A DNA stretch of 64,000 bases from Halarcobacter mediterraneus (GCF_004116625.1 NZ_NXIE01000002.1:620001-684000), one strand, 5' to 3'; shown: positions 53,143-64,000, counted from the stretch's first letter. Numbers and translations: made by a program. Notes: a model not told the origin generated them from the sequence alone.

Positions 53143-53636
53143 TTTTTCTCTTTTTCTAACGACATTACTGTATATTCTTGATTATTGTGTATCTCTTTTC
53201 TCAAAATTTTAAAGCCAAAAAATTCATGTATTTTTATCACATGGTTTTTACTATCATTTATACATAATAATCTATCCAAAGATAAGTGCTCAAAAGCAAG
53301 TTCTATTATAATTTTTTCTATTTTTAGCACTTCACTCTTATAGTTTTCATTAATCAAAAAATAGCCCCAATAGGCTTCTTTTTCATCAATATCATGATAT
53401 GAAATAGCAATAAATGGTATATTATCTTTATAAACTAAATAATTTAACTTAGTATCGTCATTTTTTAAGCTATCAATCCATTTTAAATGACTTTCTAATG
53501 TTATTTCATCTTGTTGAAGCATCCACTTTTTATTTTTATTTCTAGATTCTAAAACTAAACACTTTTCATCATATGTCAAACTACAATAGTGTTTAAAGGT
53601 GTATGTTTCTAGAGTAAACTTATCTTTTAGATTCAC
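53139..53636 (-). CDS. pseH: PseH, UDP-4-amino-4,6-dideoxy-AltNAc N-acetyltransferase (GNAT)
   Basis: Transfers acetyl from acetyl-CoA to the 4-amino group of the altrosamine intermediate. The 165-residue GNAT protein has the PseH-style segment ESRNKNKKWMLQQDEITLESHLKWI, then EAYWGYFLINENYKSEVLKIEKI and the C-terminal HEFFGFKILRKEI. It lies between pseG and the VOC gene, overlapping both. The nearby ACP raises the option that it, or the FkbH protein, uses an acyl-ACP donor; acetyl-CoA is the family rule. Confidence 0.85.
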   Translation of the reverse strand: MNLKDKFTLETYTFKHYCSLTYDEKCLVLESRNKNKKWMLQQDEITLESHLKWIDSLKNDDTKLNYLVYKDNIPFIAISYHDIDEKEAYWGYFLINENYKSEVLKIEKIIIELAFEHLSLDRLLCINDSKNHVIKIHEFFGFKILRKEIHNNQEYTVMSLEKEKK

Positions 53637-54531
53637 TTTTTATCCCATTTATTAACTTTACTAATTTTTTATTTGAAAATGTTTCCAGTACTTTATACTT
53701 TTTCTTTTTTAAGTATTTATACATATATTTTTGATTATCTGCAGTTTTAATAGCAATAAAGTCTAAGTTCATATAAATAACTTCATGAACAGTTACACTA
53801 GGAGTAACTATTGCAAAGCTACTTCTTGCCATCAATTTTGCTATTTTTTTTGAGTCAATATATAAATTAATATTTTGGTATTTACTACACTTTTTCTTTA
53901 AAGCTTTCAAATTTTTATTTGAAGAACTTGTAATAATATTAACTCTATATTTTTTAAAATATTTTACTAAAACATCTATAATCTTAGGATTTAAACCTAA
54001 GTGGTCAACTCCACCCATTGCAACAAAAATCTCATTTTTCTTTTTGACTTTTTTTTGCTTTTTAAATTCATCTCTTATTAGAGTATGTTTTTTACCACAT
54101 CTAAGTTCACAAAAACTAGGAACTAATTTCTTATATTTTTCCTCTTTTGCATAAATATTATGATTTAAAACTATATCGCAATAATGTTTCTTATAGATAT
54201 CATCAAAACAAAGAAGTTTTATTTTTGAGTTTTGCTTTATATATTTTTCAAAACTATAATCTATATCATAATTATCTATTACAATAAAATCTATTTTAAG
54301 TTTTGTTATTAACTCCAAAAATTCTTTTTTATTATTGCTTTTTAAAACTTTAAGGGTATAGCCTTCTTCAATTACTTTTTTATTAAAGTTACCACTTAAG
54401 TTTTCACATGCAAAGTATATTTTAGAGTTTTTGTATTTTTTAGCAAGAGTCAAACTTCTCATAAGATGTCCAAGACCTATATTTGAAGAAGAGTTTACTC
54501 TAAAAAGAATCTTTTTCAAGTCTATCTCCAA
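53620..54531 (-). CDS. pseG: PseG, UDP-2,4-diacetamido-2,4,6-trideoxy-AltNAc hydrolase
   Basis: Releases UDP from the diacetamido-altrose intermediate. The 303-residue GT-B-like product has the conserved loop FRVNSSSNIGLGHLMRSLTLAK (family RxDxSxxIGxGHxMR, with Asn in the Asp place), IDFIVIDNYDID, GKKHTLIRDEF, IFVAMGGVDHLGLNPKI and FAIVTPSVTVHEV. The protein is rich in Lys. It overlaps pseI by 32 bases and pseH by 17 bases. Confidence 0.9.
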   Translation of the reverse strand: MEIDLKKILFRVNSSSNIGLGHLMRSLTLAKKYKNSKIYFACENLSGNFNKKVIEEGYTLKVLKSNNKKEFLELITKLKIDFIVIDNYDIDYSFEKYIKQNSKIKLLCFDDIYKKHYCDIVLNHNIYAKEEKYKKLVPSFCELRCGKKHTLIRDEFKKQKKVKKKNEIFVAMGGVDHLGLNPKIIDVLVKYFKKYRVNIITSSSNKNLKALKKKCSKYQNINLYIDSKKIAKLMARSSFAIVTPSVTVHEVIYMNLDFIAIKTADNQKYMYKYLKKKKYKVLETFSNKKLVKLINGIKSESKR

Positions 54532-55534
54532 ACTTATAATCTTTCTTTGCTTTTTTACCTAAAATTTCATTTAAATATTTTGGATGCAATCCAAATCCTG
54601 GTCTTACTGATTTTATATTCTCATTTGTAAACTCTTCACCTTCTTTGATATCTTTACAAACATAAAGGCTTCTTGAATACTTTCTATTTTTCTTTCTTTT
54701 ATCATTCATTTCATAATCAATAGTTCCTTGAAGCTTTTGAGCTTCTCTTATTGATTTTATCATAAAAGCTAAATCATCTTTTTCCATAGAAAACTCTGCA
54801 TCAGGACCACCAATACTCTTATCAAGTATAAAATGTTTTTCAATAACTTTTGCACCCAATGTAACTGCCATAATAGGAGCTGTACTTCCTAAAGTATGAT
54901 CAGAAAAACCAACTTCTACCCCAAATCTTTTTTTCATATCAGCAATTGTATTTAAATTTGCATCTTCAAGTGGTGCTGGGTATGAGCTAGTACACTTTAA
55001 AAGAATAATATCTTCATTCCCTTCTTTTTTACATATATCAATTACATCTTCAATTTCTTCTAAAGTTGCAATACCTGTACTTATAATTATAGGTTTTCTT
55101 TTACTTGCTACATATCTTATTAATTCATAATCAGTTATTTCAAATGAAGCAATTTTGTAAGCACTAGGATTAAACTGCTCTAAAAAATCAACTGCCGTCT
55201 TATCAAAAGGTGAAGAAAAAATATCTATTCCAATTTCTCTTGCATAAGCAAATAGTTCTTCATGCCACTGCCAAGGAGTACTTGCCCACTCATAAAGTTC
55301 ATAAAGATTTTTTCCATCCCAAAGTGTTCCACCATCAACCATAAAGTCATCATTTTTACAGTTTAATGTTATTGTATCTGCTGTATATGTTTGAAGTTTT
55401 ATTGCATTTGCTCCACACTCTTTGGCTGCTTTTATGCTTTTCTTTGCAATTTCTAAAGAACCATTATGGTTTGCACTTAATTCTGCAATTACATATACAT
55501 TACCTAATGAAAAATCAAAATCACCTATTTTCAA
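54500..55534 (-). CDS. pseI: PseI, pseudaminic acid synthase
   Basis: Condenses 6-deoxy-AltdiNAc with phosphoenolpyruvate to form pseudaminic acid. The 344-residue NeuB-family protein has VYVIAELSANHNGSLEIAKK, ANAIKLQTYTADTITL, IDIFSSPFDKTAVDFLE, YKIASFEITDYELI, VEVGFSDHTLGSTAPIMAV and IEKHFILDKSIGGPDAEFS. A C-terminal SAF (antifreeze-like) domain starts about residue 285 (RSLYVCKDIKEGEEFT). The NH-GS and FSMEK-type residues fit PseI better than LegI or NeuB. Confidence 0.94.
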   Translation of the reverse strand: MKIGDFDFSLGNVYVIAELSANHNGSLEIAKKSIKAAKECGANAIKLQTYTADTITLNCKNDDFMVDGGTLWDGKNLYELYEWASTPWQWHEELFAYAREIGIDIFSSPFDKTAVDFLEQFNPSAYKIASFEITDYELIRYVASKRKPIIISTGIATLEEIEDVIDICKKEGNEDIILLKCTSSYPAPLEDANLNTIADMKKRFGVEVGFSDHTLGSTAPIMAVTLGAKVIEKHFILDKSIGGPDAEFSMEKDDLAFMIKSIREAQKLQGTIDYEMNDKRKKNRKYSRSLYVCKDIKEGEEFTNENIKSVRPGFGLHPKYLNEILGKKAKKDYKFGDRLEKDSF

Positions 55535-56241
55535 GTAGTCTCCTTTTTCATACTGTTATTAATAGCTTCATATAAAAACTGAGCTCTATCCCAATCCTCT
55601 AAAGTATCAATATCTTGAACTAAATATCTCGGTAAAATAATAGGAATACTATTTTTCCCAAAAACTATTTCACTTGAAGTTTTTTTCAAATCATCAAAAT
55701 AAAATTGTCCTGCATCTTGATAAGCTTCTTCTAAATCTTGGCTTCTTTTTGAAAAGTTTTCAGGCCAAAACATTTCACATCTATTATCTTGTGTAATTTT
55801 AAAAGTTCTTTGAATTGGAAAAGGCATTGAAGTACAAGAGAAAGCTATTTTTGCATCACTATTTTTTAGTTTTTTAAAGGCTTCAATCAAATATTTTTCT
55901 TGAAGTAAAGGAGCTGTTGCATAAATAGTACAACAATAATCATACTCTTCATTTTGAGATTTTAAAAAATCTAAAGCATGGGAAACCACAGCACCTGTAC
56001 CAGTAAAATCATCACTTAACTCTTTTGGTCTTATAAATGGAACTTCCGCTCCATACTCTTTTGCAATATTTGCTATTTCTTCATCATCAGTACTTATAAT
56101 TACTTTATCAAATAGTTTTGATTTTAAAGCCACTTCAATACTATATGCAATTAACGGCTTTCCATAAAAAGGTTTAATATTTTTTCTAGGTATTCTTTTA
56201 CTTCCCCCACGGGCTGGAATTATTGCTATTGCTTTATTCAT
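55531..56241 (-). CDS. pseF: PseF, pseudaminic acid cytidylyltransferase
   Basis: Activates pseudaminic acid to the CMP sugar used by the flagellin transferases. The 236-residue product has the nucleotide motif AIIPARGGSKRIPRKNIKPFYGKP, IISTDDEEIANIAKEYG, YCCTIYATAPLLQ, DAGQFYFDD and the C-terminal DIDTLEDWDRAQFLYEA. It overlaps pseC by eight bases and pseI by four. The order pseB-C-F-I-G-H is intact. Confidence 0.94.
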   Translation of the reverse strand: MNKAIAIIPARGGSKRIPRKNIKPFYGKPLIAYSIEVALKSKLFDKVIISTDDEEIANIAKEYGAEVPFIRPKELSDDFTGTGAVVSHALDFLKSQNEEYDYCCTIYATAPLLQEKYLIEAFKKLKNSDAKIAFSCTSMPFPIQRTFKITQDNRCEMFWPENFSKRSQDLEEAYQDAGQFYFDDLKKTSSEIVFGKNSIPIILPRYLVQDIDTLEDWDRAQFLYEAINNSMKKETT

Positions 56242-57360
56242 TAATTATTTCCAATAAAGTTTTTATAACATATTCTTGTTCTTCATTACTCAAATTTGGA
56301 TATAAAGGAAGAGAAAAAGCTTCTTTATAATACTTATCCATAATAGGTGTTATTTCATCTCCATATCCCAATTGTCTATAAAAAGGCTGCTTATTTATAG
56401 GTATATAGTGATATTGTAATCCAATATTTTTTTCTCTCATTTTATAAAACAGTTCTTCTTTTGATATATTTAAACTTTCAAAATCTATTCTTACTACATA
56501 CAAATGATAAGAAGAGTTTTCATCAAAAGAGTATAAAGGTTTAACTTTTGTATTTAAAAAAGCTTTATCATAATACTTTGCAAGTTCTTTTCTTTTATTT
56601 ACAAAATTATCTAACTTTTTTAATTGAGATAAACCCAAAGCACAAGAGATATCTGTAATTCTATAATTAAAGCCTAATTCCTGCATTTCATATTCCCAAG
56701 ATTTCATAGAAGAAGTTTTTAACATGCCATGATTTCGTAAGATTAATAACTTTTCATAAATATCTTTTGAGTTAGTTGTAATTGCTCCACCCTCACCTGT
56801 TGTTATATGTTTTACAGGATGAAAAGAAAAAATTGAACAGTCACTATTTTTACAAGAACCTGCTTTTATTCCATTAAATTTTGCACCAAGACTATGTGCA
56901 CAATCTTCAAGAATCTCTATCTTATATTTTTCTTTTAGGTATTTTAGTTTTTCTTGATTTACAGGTTTTCCTGAAAAGTGAACTATATATATTGCTTTTA
57001 TAGAAGAGTCTTCTTTTAAAATCTCTTCACAAGCTTCTAAATCTATATTTCCATCTTCTTTAATATCTACAAAAATTGGTTTTGCACCTACATAAAGAAT
57101 TGAGTTCGAAGTTGCTAAAAAAGAGTTTGGAGTTGTTAAAACTTTATCATTTTTATTTAAAAGACATAAAGAAGCTAGATGTAAAGCAGCTGTTCCATTT
57201 GATACTACAACACAATATTTTGCCCCTGATACTTTACAAAGTTTTTCTTCAAACTCTTTTACTTTGGGACCTATTGTTAAAAAGTCTGATTTTAAAACCT
57301 CTAAAACAGAATCTATATCATCTTGAGATATTGTTTGTTTACCGTAAGGAATAAAATTCA

Positions 57361-57361
<1 letters not shown>
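56234..57361 (-). CDS. pseC: PseC, UDP-4-keto-6-deoxy-AltNAc aminotransferase
   Basis: PLP enzyme of the DegT family that makes UDP-4-amino-4,6-dideoxy-beta-L-AltNAc. The 375-residue product begins FIPYGKQTISQDDIDSVLEV, with CVVVSNGTAALHLASL, KVLTTPNSFLATSNSI, EDCAHSLGA, the PLP-lysine motif FSFHPVKHITTGEGGA and the C-terminal LQYHYIPINKQPFYRQLG. It overlaps pseB by one base and pseF by eight bases. Confidence 0.94.
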
Positions 57362-58353
<992 letters not shown>

Positions 58354-58424
58354 TTAAGACCTTTGATTTTTATAAGAGAATTTTGTACTCAAATAATATC
58401 TAAATTAATATTTATCTTTAATTT

Positions 58425-58453
58425 TTAAGAGTATATATGCAATAATTTATATT
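58425..58453 (+). promoter_or_regulatory. Candidate promoter of the small gene at 58478
   Basis: TTAAGA (58425-58430), 17-base spacer, TATATT (58448-58453), about 25 bases before the ATG. The match is weak but the spacing is right. On the other strand a TTAAAG-N17-TATTAT pair could serve pseB. Confidence 0.3.
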
Positions 58454-58477
58454 AGTACATTAAAACATAGGTGAAAA

Positions 58478-58681
58478 ATGGCAAATAGCATTCCTGAAGA
58501 TATATTAAAAATTCAAAAAAAACTTGCTTCCTTTGAAAAAGGTAGTAGAAACTACAAAAAATATACAAAAATTCTTGCAAAACATATTAAAAGTAATAAT
58601 ATGAAGAATAGAGTATCTTCTCATATAAAAACCATTGAAACAATAGAGAGTTTTACAAAAGAGACGAAGAAAGGAGAATAA
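58478..58681 (+). CDS. Small basic protein of unknown function, 67 aa
   Basis: A short, helical, Lys-rich protein (ILKIQKKLASFEKGSRNYKKYT, KTIETIESFTKETKKGE) with an AGGTG site seven bases before the ATG. It has no hydrophobic segment. Codon use looks normal, and the spacing from the divergent pseB and the following recA is ordinary, so I take it as real. No family recognised. Confidence 0.65.
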   Translation: MANSIPEDILKIQKKLASFEKGSRNYKKYTKILAKHIKSNNMKNRVSSHIKTIETIESFTKETKKGE

Positions 58682-58682
58682 A

Positions 58683-58699
58683 TATTGCATTTTGCAATA
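58683..58699. promoter_or_regulatory. Short palindrome TATTGCA-TTT-TGCAATA upstream of recA
   Basis: Seven-base perfect arms (58683-58689 and 58693-58699) with a three-base loop, two bases after the stop of the small gene. It may be an operator for recA or a mini-hairpin that ends the small gene; there is no T run. Confidence 0.4.
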
Positions 58700-58776
58700 A
58701 AACTTATTACTTAAAAAATATTGTGTTAAAATTCTAACATAAATAAAAAACATACCCACAAATAGGAAATATAAAA

Positions 58777-59808
58777 ATGGATGAAAATCAAAAAAAATCA
58801 CTTGATTTAGCAATTAAACAAATCGATAAAACTTTTGGAAAAGGTACATTAATTAGATTAGGAGATAAAGAAGTTGTACCAACAGAAGCTATTTCTACAG
58901 GTTCATTAGGACTTGATTTAGCTTTAGGAGTTGGAGGACTTCCTCAAGGTAGAGTTATAGAAATTTATGGTCCTGAGTCATCAGGGAAAACAACACTTAC
59001 ACTTCATGCAATTGCAGAATGTCAAAAAGCTGGAGGAGTTTGTGCTTTTATTGATGCAGAACATGCTTTAGATACTGTTTATGCAAAAAACCTTGGTGTT
59101 GATATTGACAACTTACTTGTATCACAACCAGATTATGGGGAGCAAGCTTTAGAAATTTTAGAAACTGTTATTAGAAGTGGAGCCGTTGATTTAGTAGTTA
59201 TTGATTCAGTTGCAGCATTAACTCCAAAAGTAGAAATTGACGGAGATATGGATGATCAACAAGTGGGTGTACAAGCTAGACTAATGAGTAAAGCACTTAG
59301 AAAAGTTACTGGTCTTTTAAATAAAATGCATTGTACTGTTATTTTTATTAATCAAATTAGAATGAAAATTGGTATGACAGGATATGGAAGCCCAGAAACA
59401 ACGACAGGTGGAAATGCACTTAAATTCTATTCATCTGTAAGACTTGATATTAGAAGAATTGCTACACTAAAACAAGCTGAAAACTCAATAGGAAATAGAG
59501 TTAAAGTAAAAGTTGTAAAAAACAAAGTTGCAGCACCATTTAAACTTGCAGAGTTTGATATTATGTTTGGTGAAGGTATTTCTAAAACAGGTGAACTTAT
59601 TGATTATGGAGTAAAACTTGATATTGTAGATAAAGCTGGAGCTTGGTTCTCTTATGATAATACAAAAATTGGGCAAGGGAAAGAAAACGCAAAAGTATTC
59701 TTAAAAGATAATCCAGAGATTGCAAAAGAAATCGAAGATAAAATTTTAACAGCAATGGGAATTAATGATGAATTAATTCAAGGAGAACCTGAAACAGACG
59801 AAGAATAA
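58777..59808 (+). CDS. recA: RecA recombinase
   Basis: ATP-dependent strand-exchange protein for recombination and repair. The 343-residue product has Walker [32 protein letters not shown] (Walker B), [14 protein letters not shown], the DNA-binding loop [28 protein letters not shown] region and an acidic C-terminus ([12 protein letters not shown]). No LexA-type box is visible, which fits my understanding that this phylum lacks LexA. The ATG has an AGGAA site. Confidence 0.98.
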   Translation: MDENQKKSLDLAIKQIDKTFGKGTLIRLGDKEVVPTEAISTGSLGLDLALGVGGLPQGRVIEIYGPESSGKTTLTLHAIAECQKAGGVCAFIDAEHALDTVYAKNLGVDIDNLLVSQPDYGEQALEILETVIRSGAVDLVVIDSVAALTPKVEIDGDMDDQQVGVQARLMSKALRKVTGLLNKMHCTVIFINQIRMKIGMTGYGSPETTTGGNALKFYSSVRLDIRRIATLKQAENSIGNRVKVKVVKNKVAAPFKLAEFDIMFGEGISKTGELIDYGVKLDIVDKAGAWFSYDNTKIGQGKENAKVFLKDNPEIAKEIEDKILTAMGINDELIQGEPETDEE

Positions 59809-59839
59809 TTACAATTTTATTTCAATAGCAATTATCAAA

Positions 59840-59868
59840 GCGACACAAAATAAAACTTTTTGTATAAT
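59840..59868 (+). promoter_or_regulatory. Promoter of eno
   Basis: GCGACA (59840-59845, four of six matches to -35), 17 bases, TATAAT (59863-59868, perfect -10), 30 bases before the ATG at 59899. A GGAGA ribosome binding site follows. Confidence 0.65.
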
Positions 59869-59898
59869 AATTTGATTTAATAAATTTAGGAGACCTAA

Positions 59899-61173
<1,275 letters not shown>

Positions 61174-61176
61174 TTT

Positions 61177-61419
61177 ATGAGAGAAAATTTTCATGAACTA
61201 AAGAAGTTTTCGTTAATAGTAATAGGTTCTATTGCTATTACGATGCTTCTTTCTTATCATGTTGCAAATATTCTTTTTGGAGATAACTCTTTAGAAGTTT
61301 ATACTTCTTTAAAAAATAAAAAAGAGTATCTTCAAAGTGAAATTAAAAGATTACAACTTGAAAATGCTCGTTTACAAAAAGAGTATTTTGAACTTAAAAA
61401 TTTGGAGCCTGAAGAATGA
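61177..61419 (+). CDS. FtsB/DivIC-like septum initiator protein
   Basis: An 80-residue bitopic membrane protein: short cytoplasmic N-terminus, one membrane helix (about 11-33, FSLIVIGSIAITMLLSYHVANIL), then a periplasmic coiled coil (about 45-77, KKEYLQSEIKRLQLENARLQKEY). This layout and size match FtsB/DivIC division proteins. It begins three bases after the eno stop, as is common for ftsB next to eno in many bacteria. It overlaps the AMIN gene by four bases. Confidence 0.8.
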   Translation: MRENFHELKKFSLIVIGSIAITMLLSYHVANILFGDNSLEVYTSLKNKKEYLQSEIKRLQLENARLQKEYFELKNLEPEE

Positions 61420-62105
61420 AAACTTTATTTACATTGTTAATGATTTTACAAGTTAGCTTAATAGCTAGAGAAAATCCTTTTGAACCTACAATAGCTTATG
61501 AAGAAGAAGCCGCAAGAATGATTGAAATGCAAGAGGTTGAAGAAGATTATGCAATAGAATTTCAAAAAGAACAACACTATGTAAATGACATGTATGAAAA
61601 AATGAATAATCCAAAAGAAGAAAAGCCTAAAAAGCCTGCTTTAACAGAAGATAAAGTAAAGAAATTAATTGAAAAAGCTACAAAAGAAACAGAGAAGAAA
61701 ACAAAAGCAATTGTAAAAAAAGCAGTTGAAGAGAAACCAAAAGAAATAGAGCAAGTTGTATTTGTAAAACCAAGACTTGATGTATCATATGAAAAAGAGA
61801 TTTTACCTTTTGTTAAAGTTTCTTACGACAATGATAAAATAGATATTTTTTCTAAATATAAAGTTTCAAAAAAACTTACTTTGCCAAATGAGAAAAAAAT
61901 CATTTTAGATTTTACTGCAAGAGAAAATTTTTATACAGTAAGAGAAAAATTAGAATCTACAAACTTCTTAAAAATAACAGCAGGAAATCATAAAAAAGAT
62001 AACTTTTTTAGAGTTGTTGTAGAGTTATCACAACTTCCTGATAATTATGAAGTTACATATGATGATGATAAAGTAAGTATCATAAAACTTTACTCAAATG
62101 AATAA
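61416..62105 (+). CDS. AMIN-domain exported protein
   Basis: A 229-residue envelope protein with an N-terminal signal peptide (about 1-17, MKTLFTLLMILQVSLIA). A long charged Glu/Lys-rich linker follows (about 35-115, KKPALTEDKVKKLIEKATKE). The C-terminal beta domain (about 135-225) includes IDIFSKYKVSKKLTLPNEKKII and FFRVVVELSQLPDNYEV, the AMIN fold that binds peptidoglycan or directs proteins to the septum. It is coupled to the FtsB-like gene, which fits a cell-division or envelope role. Confidence 0.8.
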   Translation: MKTLFTLLMILQVSLIARENPFEPTIAYEEEAARMIEMQEVEEDYAIEFQKEQHYVNDMYEKMNNPKEEKPKKPALTEDKVKKLIEKATKETEKKTKAIVKKAVEEKPKEIEQVVFVKPRLDVSYEKEILPFVKVSYDNDKIDIFSKYKVSKKLTLPNEKKIILDFTARENFYTVREKLESTNFLKITAGNHKKDNFFRVVVELSQLPDNYEVTYDDDKVSIIKLYSNE

Positions 62106-62130
62106 AAAACTTCAAAAGAAGTTTTTTATT
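62101..62130. terminator. Bidirectional terminator shared by the convergent AMIN and regulator genes
   Basis: AATAAAAAACTTC (62101-62113), four-A loop, GAAGTTTTTTATT (62118-62130): a perfect 13-bp stem with T/A tracts for both strands. It overlaps the AMIN stop and reaches the regulator stop. Confidence 0.9.
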
Positions 62131-62819
62131 CACACTCTTAAAATATACCCTTCCCCTTTTATTGTTTCAATATCTAACTCAGGTACTTTTTTTCTTAGTC
62201 TAAAAAGTACTTGTCGTCTTGTTGCATCATCGATTATTTCATCATTCCACAACAATAAATCTACTAATTCATTTGAAACTAAGTTATTTTTATTTAAAAC
62301 TAAAATATTAAAAAAACATTTTTCTTTTTTTCCTAATACTATTACTTCACTTTTATTTTTTAATACACTTGTTCCTATACAATAATTATAGTCATCACTT
62401 AGTTGAATTATACTTTTTTCACTTTTATTTTTTATATGATAATAGGCAAGTTTCACTTCTCTAATAAGATCTTCTTCAATAAATGGCTTAACAAGATATC
62501 CTAAGTAATTTACTTGAGAAGCTTCTTTCAAAAACTTTTCTTCTTGGTGAGCAGTTAAAAATATAACAGGTATACTAAAACCTTCTTGAATCAATTTTAC
62601 TGTTTCTATTCCATTTAAAAAACCAAGAATCGTAATATCTGCAATAATAAGATTTACATCATTTTCTTGTATTAAATGAATAGCCTTACTACTATCTTTT
62701 GCAATGCCAACAATATTATAATTTTCACACTCTAAAATTTTTTTTATTTTATACGCAATAAGAGATTCATCTTCTATAATTAATATATTAAAATCATTCA
62801 TAATAGATAAGTATATCAT
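62130..62819 (-). CDS. Response regulator, receiver plus winged-helix output
   Basis: The 229-residue product has a receiver (about 8-130) with acidic residues E16-D17, phosphoacceptor Asp61 in LIIADITILGFLNG, the switch Thr in FLTAHQ and Lys in LVKPFIEEDL. The C-terminus (about 140-229) is a winged-helix-like DNA-binding domain ending GEGYILRV. An internal ATG (Met7, 62801) could be the real start, since neither has a strong ribosome binding site. It is divergent from a 7TM-DISM sensor gene 46 bp away, which may be functionally linked. Confidence 0.88.
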   Translation of the reverse strand: MIYLSIMNDFNILIIEDESLIAYKIKKILECENYNIVGIAKDSSKAIHLIQENDVNLIIADITILGFLNGIETVKLIQEGFSIPVIFLTAHQEEKFLKEASQVNYLGYLVKPFIEEDLIREVKLAYYHIKNKSEKSIIQLSDDYNYCIGTSVLKNKSEVIVLGKKEKCFFNILVLNKNNLVSNELVDLLLWNDEIIDDATRRQVLFRLRKKVPELDIETIKGEGYILRV

Positions 62820-62865
62820 TTTCTACTTTTATTTTTAACTGATATTATTTATTGTACTATTAATT

Positions 62866-64000
62866 ATGAAGATGAATATTTTTACTTATATTACTATTTT
62901 TTTATTACTTTTTATAAATTCTTTACATGCAGATATCAAAATTGATGACTCTAGTAAAGAGATTATATTATTAAATAAAAGTGAAATCTACTATGATGAA
63001 AAAAATGAAGAAAATATCAATACTCTTATTGAAAAACCTGAACTTTTCCATCCTTTTAAAAAAGAGTTTATTAACTATGGTCTAAAAAACAAATCTCCAA
63101 TTTGGGTTAAATTTACCCTTCACAATATTTCTTCAAAAACCATACAAAAAACTATAAGTATAGATGAACTAAGACTTGAGCATATAAAACTTTTTACAGT
63201 AAAAGACAATAAAGTAATCAATTTACAAAAAAGTGGTTCCTTTCATCGTAAAAAGTTTAATGGCATACTTATGCCACATTTTAATGTACAACTTCTTCCT
63301 AGTGAAAAGAAGACATTCTACTTAAAAGTCTTCTCTCCTAGCTATGCTTTAGCATTTAAAGCTTTGATTACAACATATGAAGACTTTATATATAAAGATA
63401 TAAAGTACCACTTAATCTGGGGAATATTTATTGGTATTTTAATAACTATCTTAATCTACAATTTCTTTTTATACCTTTTAACAACAAACTCATTATACTT
63501 TTATTATTCATTATATATATTAGGAATCTTAGCCTCAAGGAAAGTTCATTATCTAATATGGCTACATATTTTTCCTATGCATGACCCAATTGCAGTTGAA
63601 AAAGAGATTAGTTTAATTGTTTATTATACAAACTTTACAGTCCTTACTATGGCTTTATTTACTCAACATTTTTTACAAACAAAACGCTATCCTAAACTAC
63701 ACAGGTTATTAAACTTTATTATAATAATTATTGTACTTCACTCTTTTATAACAAGTCCATCTTTTTTAAGTTATCAAGATATTGCACCTTTATATTTAAT
63801 ACTTATTATCTTTTATTTCTGTATTGGGTTTTATGCTTTATATAAGAAAAACAAAAATGCCCCTTATTTTATCCTTGGATGGAGTTTAGGTTTACTTGCT
63901 TGGGTATTTGCCCTACTTCATGGTTTAAATATTTGGAGTGTTAAATATGAGTTTTTTTATATAACTGAAACACTAATCACTATTGAGGTATTTTTCTTCT
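62866..64000 (+). CDS. 7TM-DISM sensor protein, N-terminal part, cut by window edge
   Basis: The frame is open from the ATG at 62866 to the window end (378 codons). It has a signal peptide (about 1-21, ending SLHA), then a periplasmic 7TMR-DISMED2-type beta domain (about 25-175) with NKSPIWVKFTLHN and the MPHFNVQLLPSEKKTFYLKV segment. A run of membrane helices (from about 185, YHLIWGIFIGILITILIYNFFLY onward, broken by LTTNSLYFYYSLY) matches the 7TMR-DISM_7TM domain. The output domain (kinase or GGDEF) lies outside. It starts 46 bp from the divergent response regulator. Confidence 0.87.
   Translation, partial: MKMNIFTYITIFLLLFINSLHADIKIDDSSKEIILLNKSEIYYDEKNEENINTLIEKPELFHPFKKEFINYGLKNKSPIWVKFTLHNISSKTIQKTISIDELRLEHIKLFTVKDNKVINLQKSGSFHRKKFNGILMPHFNVQLLPSEKKTFYLKVFSPSYALAFKALITTYEDFIYKDIKYHLIWGIFIGILITILIYNFFLYLLTTNSLYFYYSLYILGILASRKVHYLIWLHIFPMHDPIAVEKEISLIVYYTNFTVLTMALFTQHFLQTKRYPKLHRLLNFIIIIIVLHSFITSPSFLSYQDIAPLYLILIIFYFCIGFYALYKKNKNAPYFILGWSLGLLAWVFALLHGLNIWSVKYEFFYITETLITIEVFFF

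Noticed and set aside
58505-58813. Minus-strand open frame over the small gene and the recA start
   Set aside because: It crosses the recA start, lacks a ribosome binding site and its product looks like translated AT-rich antisense (Phe/Tyr/Cys-rich).

Overview
The window is AT-rich, densely coded DNA from a member of the Campylobacterota, most likely an Arcobacter-group bacterium. This is inferred from gene content, since there is no rRNA here to prove it: an hrcA-grpE-dnaK operon with CIRCE boxes, tandem flagellins, a Maf-type motility accessory factor, a complete pseudaminic acid pathway, a TAXI-type TRAP transporter and many response regulators. I saw no tRNA, rRNA or CRISPR.

Layout. (1) 1-2340: heat-shock operon on the minus strand (hrcA-grpE-dnaK, dnaK cut by the window edge), with a consensus sigma-70 promoter between two CIRCE-like dyads. 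(2) 2340-5700: TRAP receptor and fused permease behind a leader rich in dyads. (3) 5750-9050: a scarred accessory patch. A flavodoxin-fold oxidoreductase is cut off by an internally deleted IS256-family remnant, and a second copy of the same IS end lies 2.3 kb away in direct orientation; three genes of unknown function lie between them. (4) 9060-21610: a minus-strand run of ten housekeeping and envelope genes (Suv3-like helicase, ankyrin protein, glmU, coaBC, uppS, prepilin peptidase, Lpt-type permease, truA, histidine kinase, response regulator). (5) 21667-58353: trmA, then a flagellin glycosylation island of about 35 kb. (6) 58478-64000: small protein, recA, eno, FtsB-like protein, AMIN protein, then a divergent response regulator and a truncated 7TM-DISM sensor.

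The island has two flagellin genes (plus the 3' vestige of a third) followed by two large convergent operons whose last genes abut with no base between them at 44050/44051. The plus-strand operon (26181-44050, 14 genes) starts with a 1212-residue Maf-like protein. It encodes a predicted dTDP-4-amino-4,6-dideoxyhexose route (rmlA, rmlB, a WecE-like aminotransferase and a WecF/GT56-like transferase). It also encodes two aldolase-family enzymes, a CMP-sugar-synthetase-like cytidylyltransferase, a sulfotransferase, an ATP-grasp ligase, an asparagine-synthetase-like enzyme lacking its catalytic Cys, several methyltransferases and a glycosyltransferase. The minus-strand operon (58353-44051, 15 genes) holds all six CMP-pseudaminic acid genes (pseB-C-F-I-G-H). 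These are followed by a VOC protein, an FkbH-like HAD enzyme and an acyl carrier protein (a probable glyceryl-ACP module), then glf and galE (UDP-galactofuranose), glycosyltransferases and a double methyltransferase.

The most unusual signal is a roughly 85-95 residue C-terminal Rossmann-like module with a Tyr-Gly-x-Gly motif, attached to four otherwise unrelated enzymes in the two operons (sulfotransferase, methyltransferase, GT2 glycosyltransferase, and an unclassified protein). Together with the aldolase, cytidylyltransferase, ATP-grasp and Cys-less Asn-synthetase set, it suggests a flagellar glycan with sulfated and acylated sugars that I cannot match to a characterised pathway.
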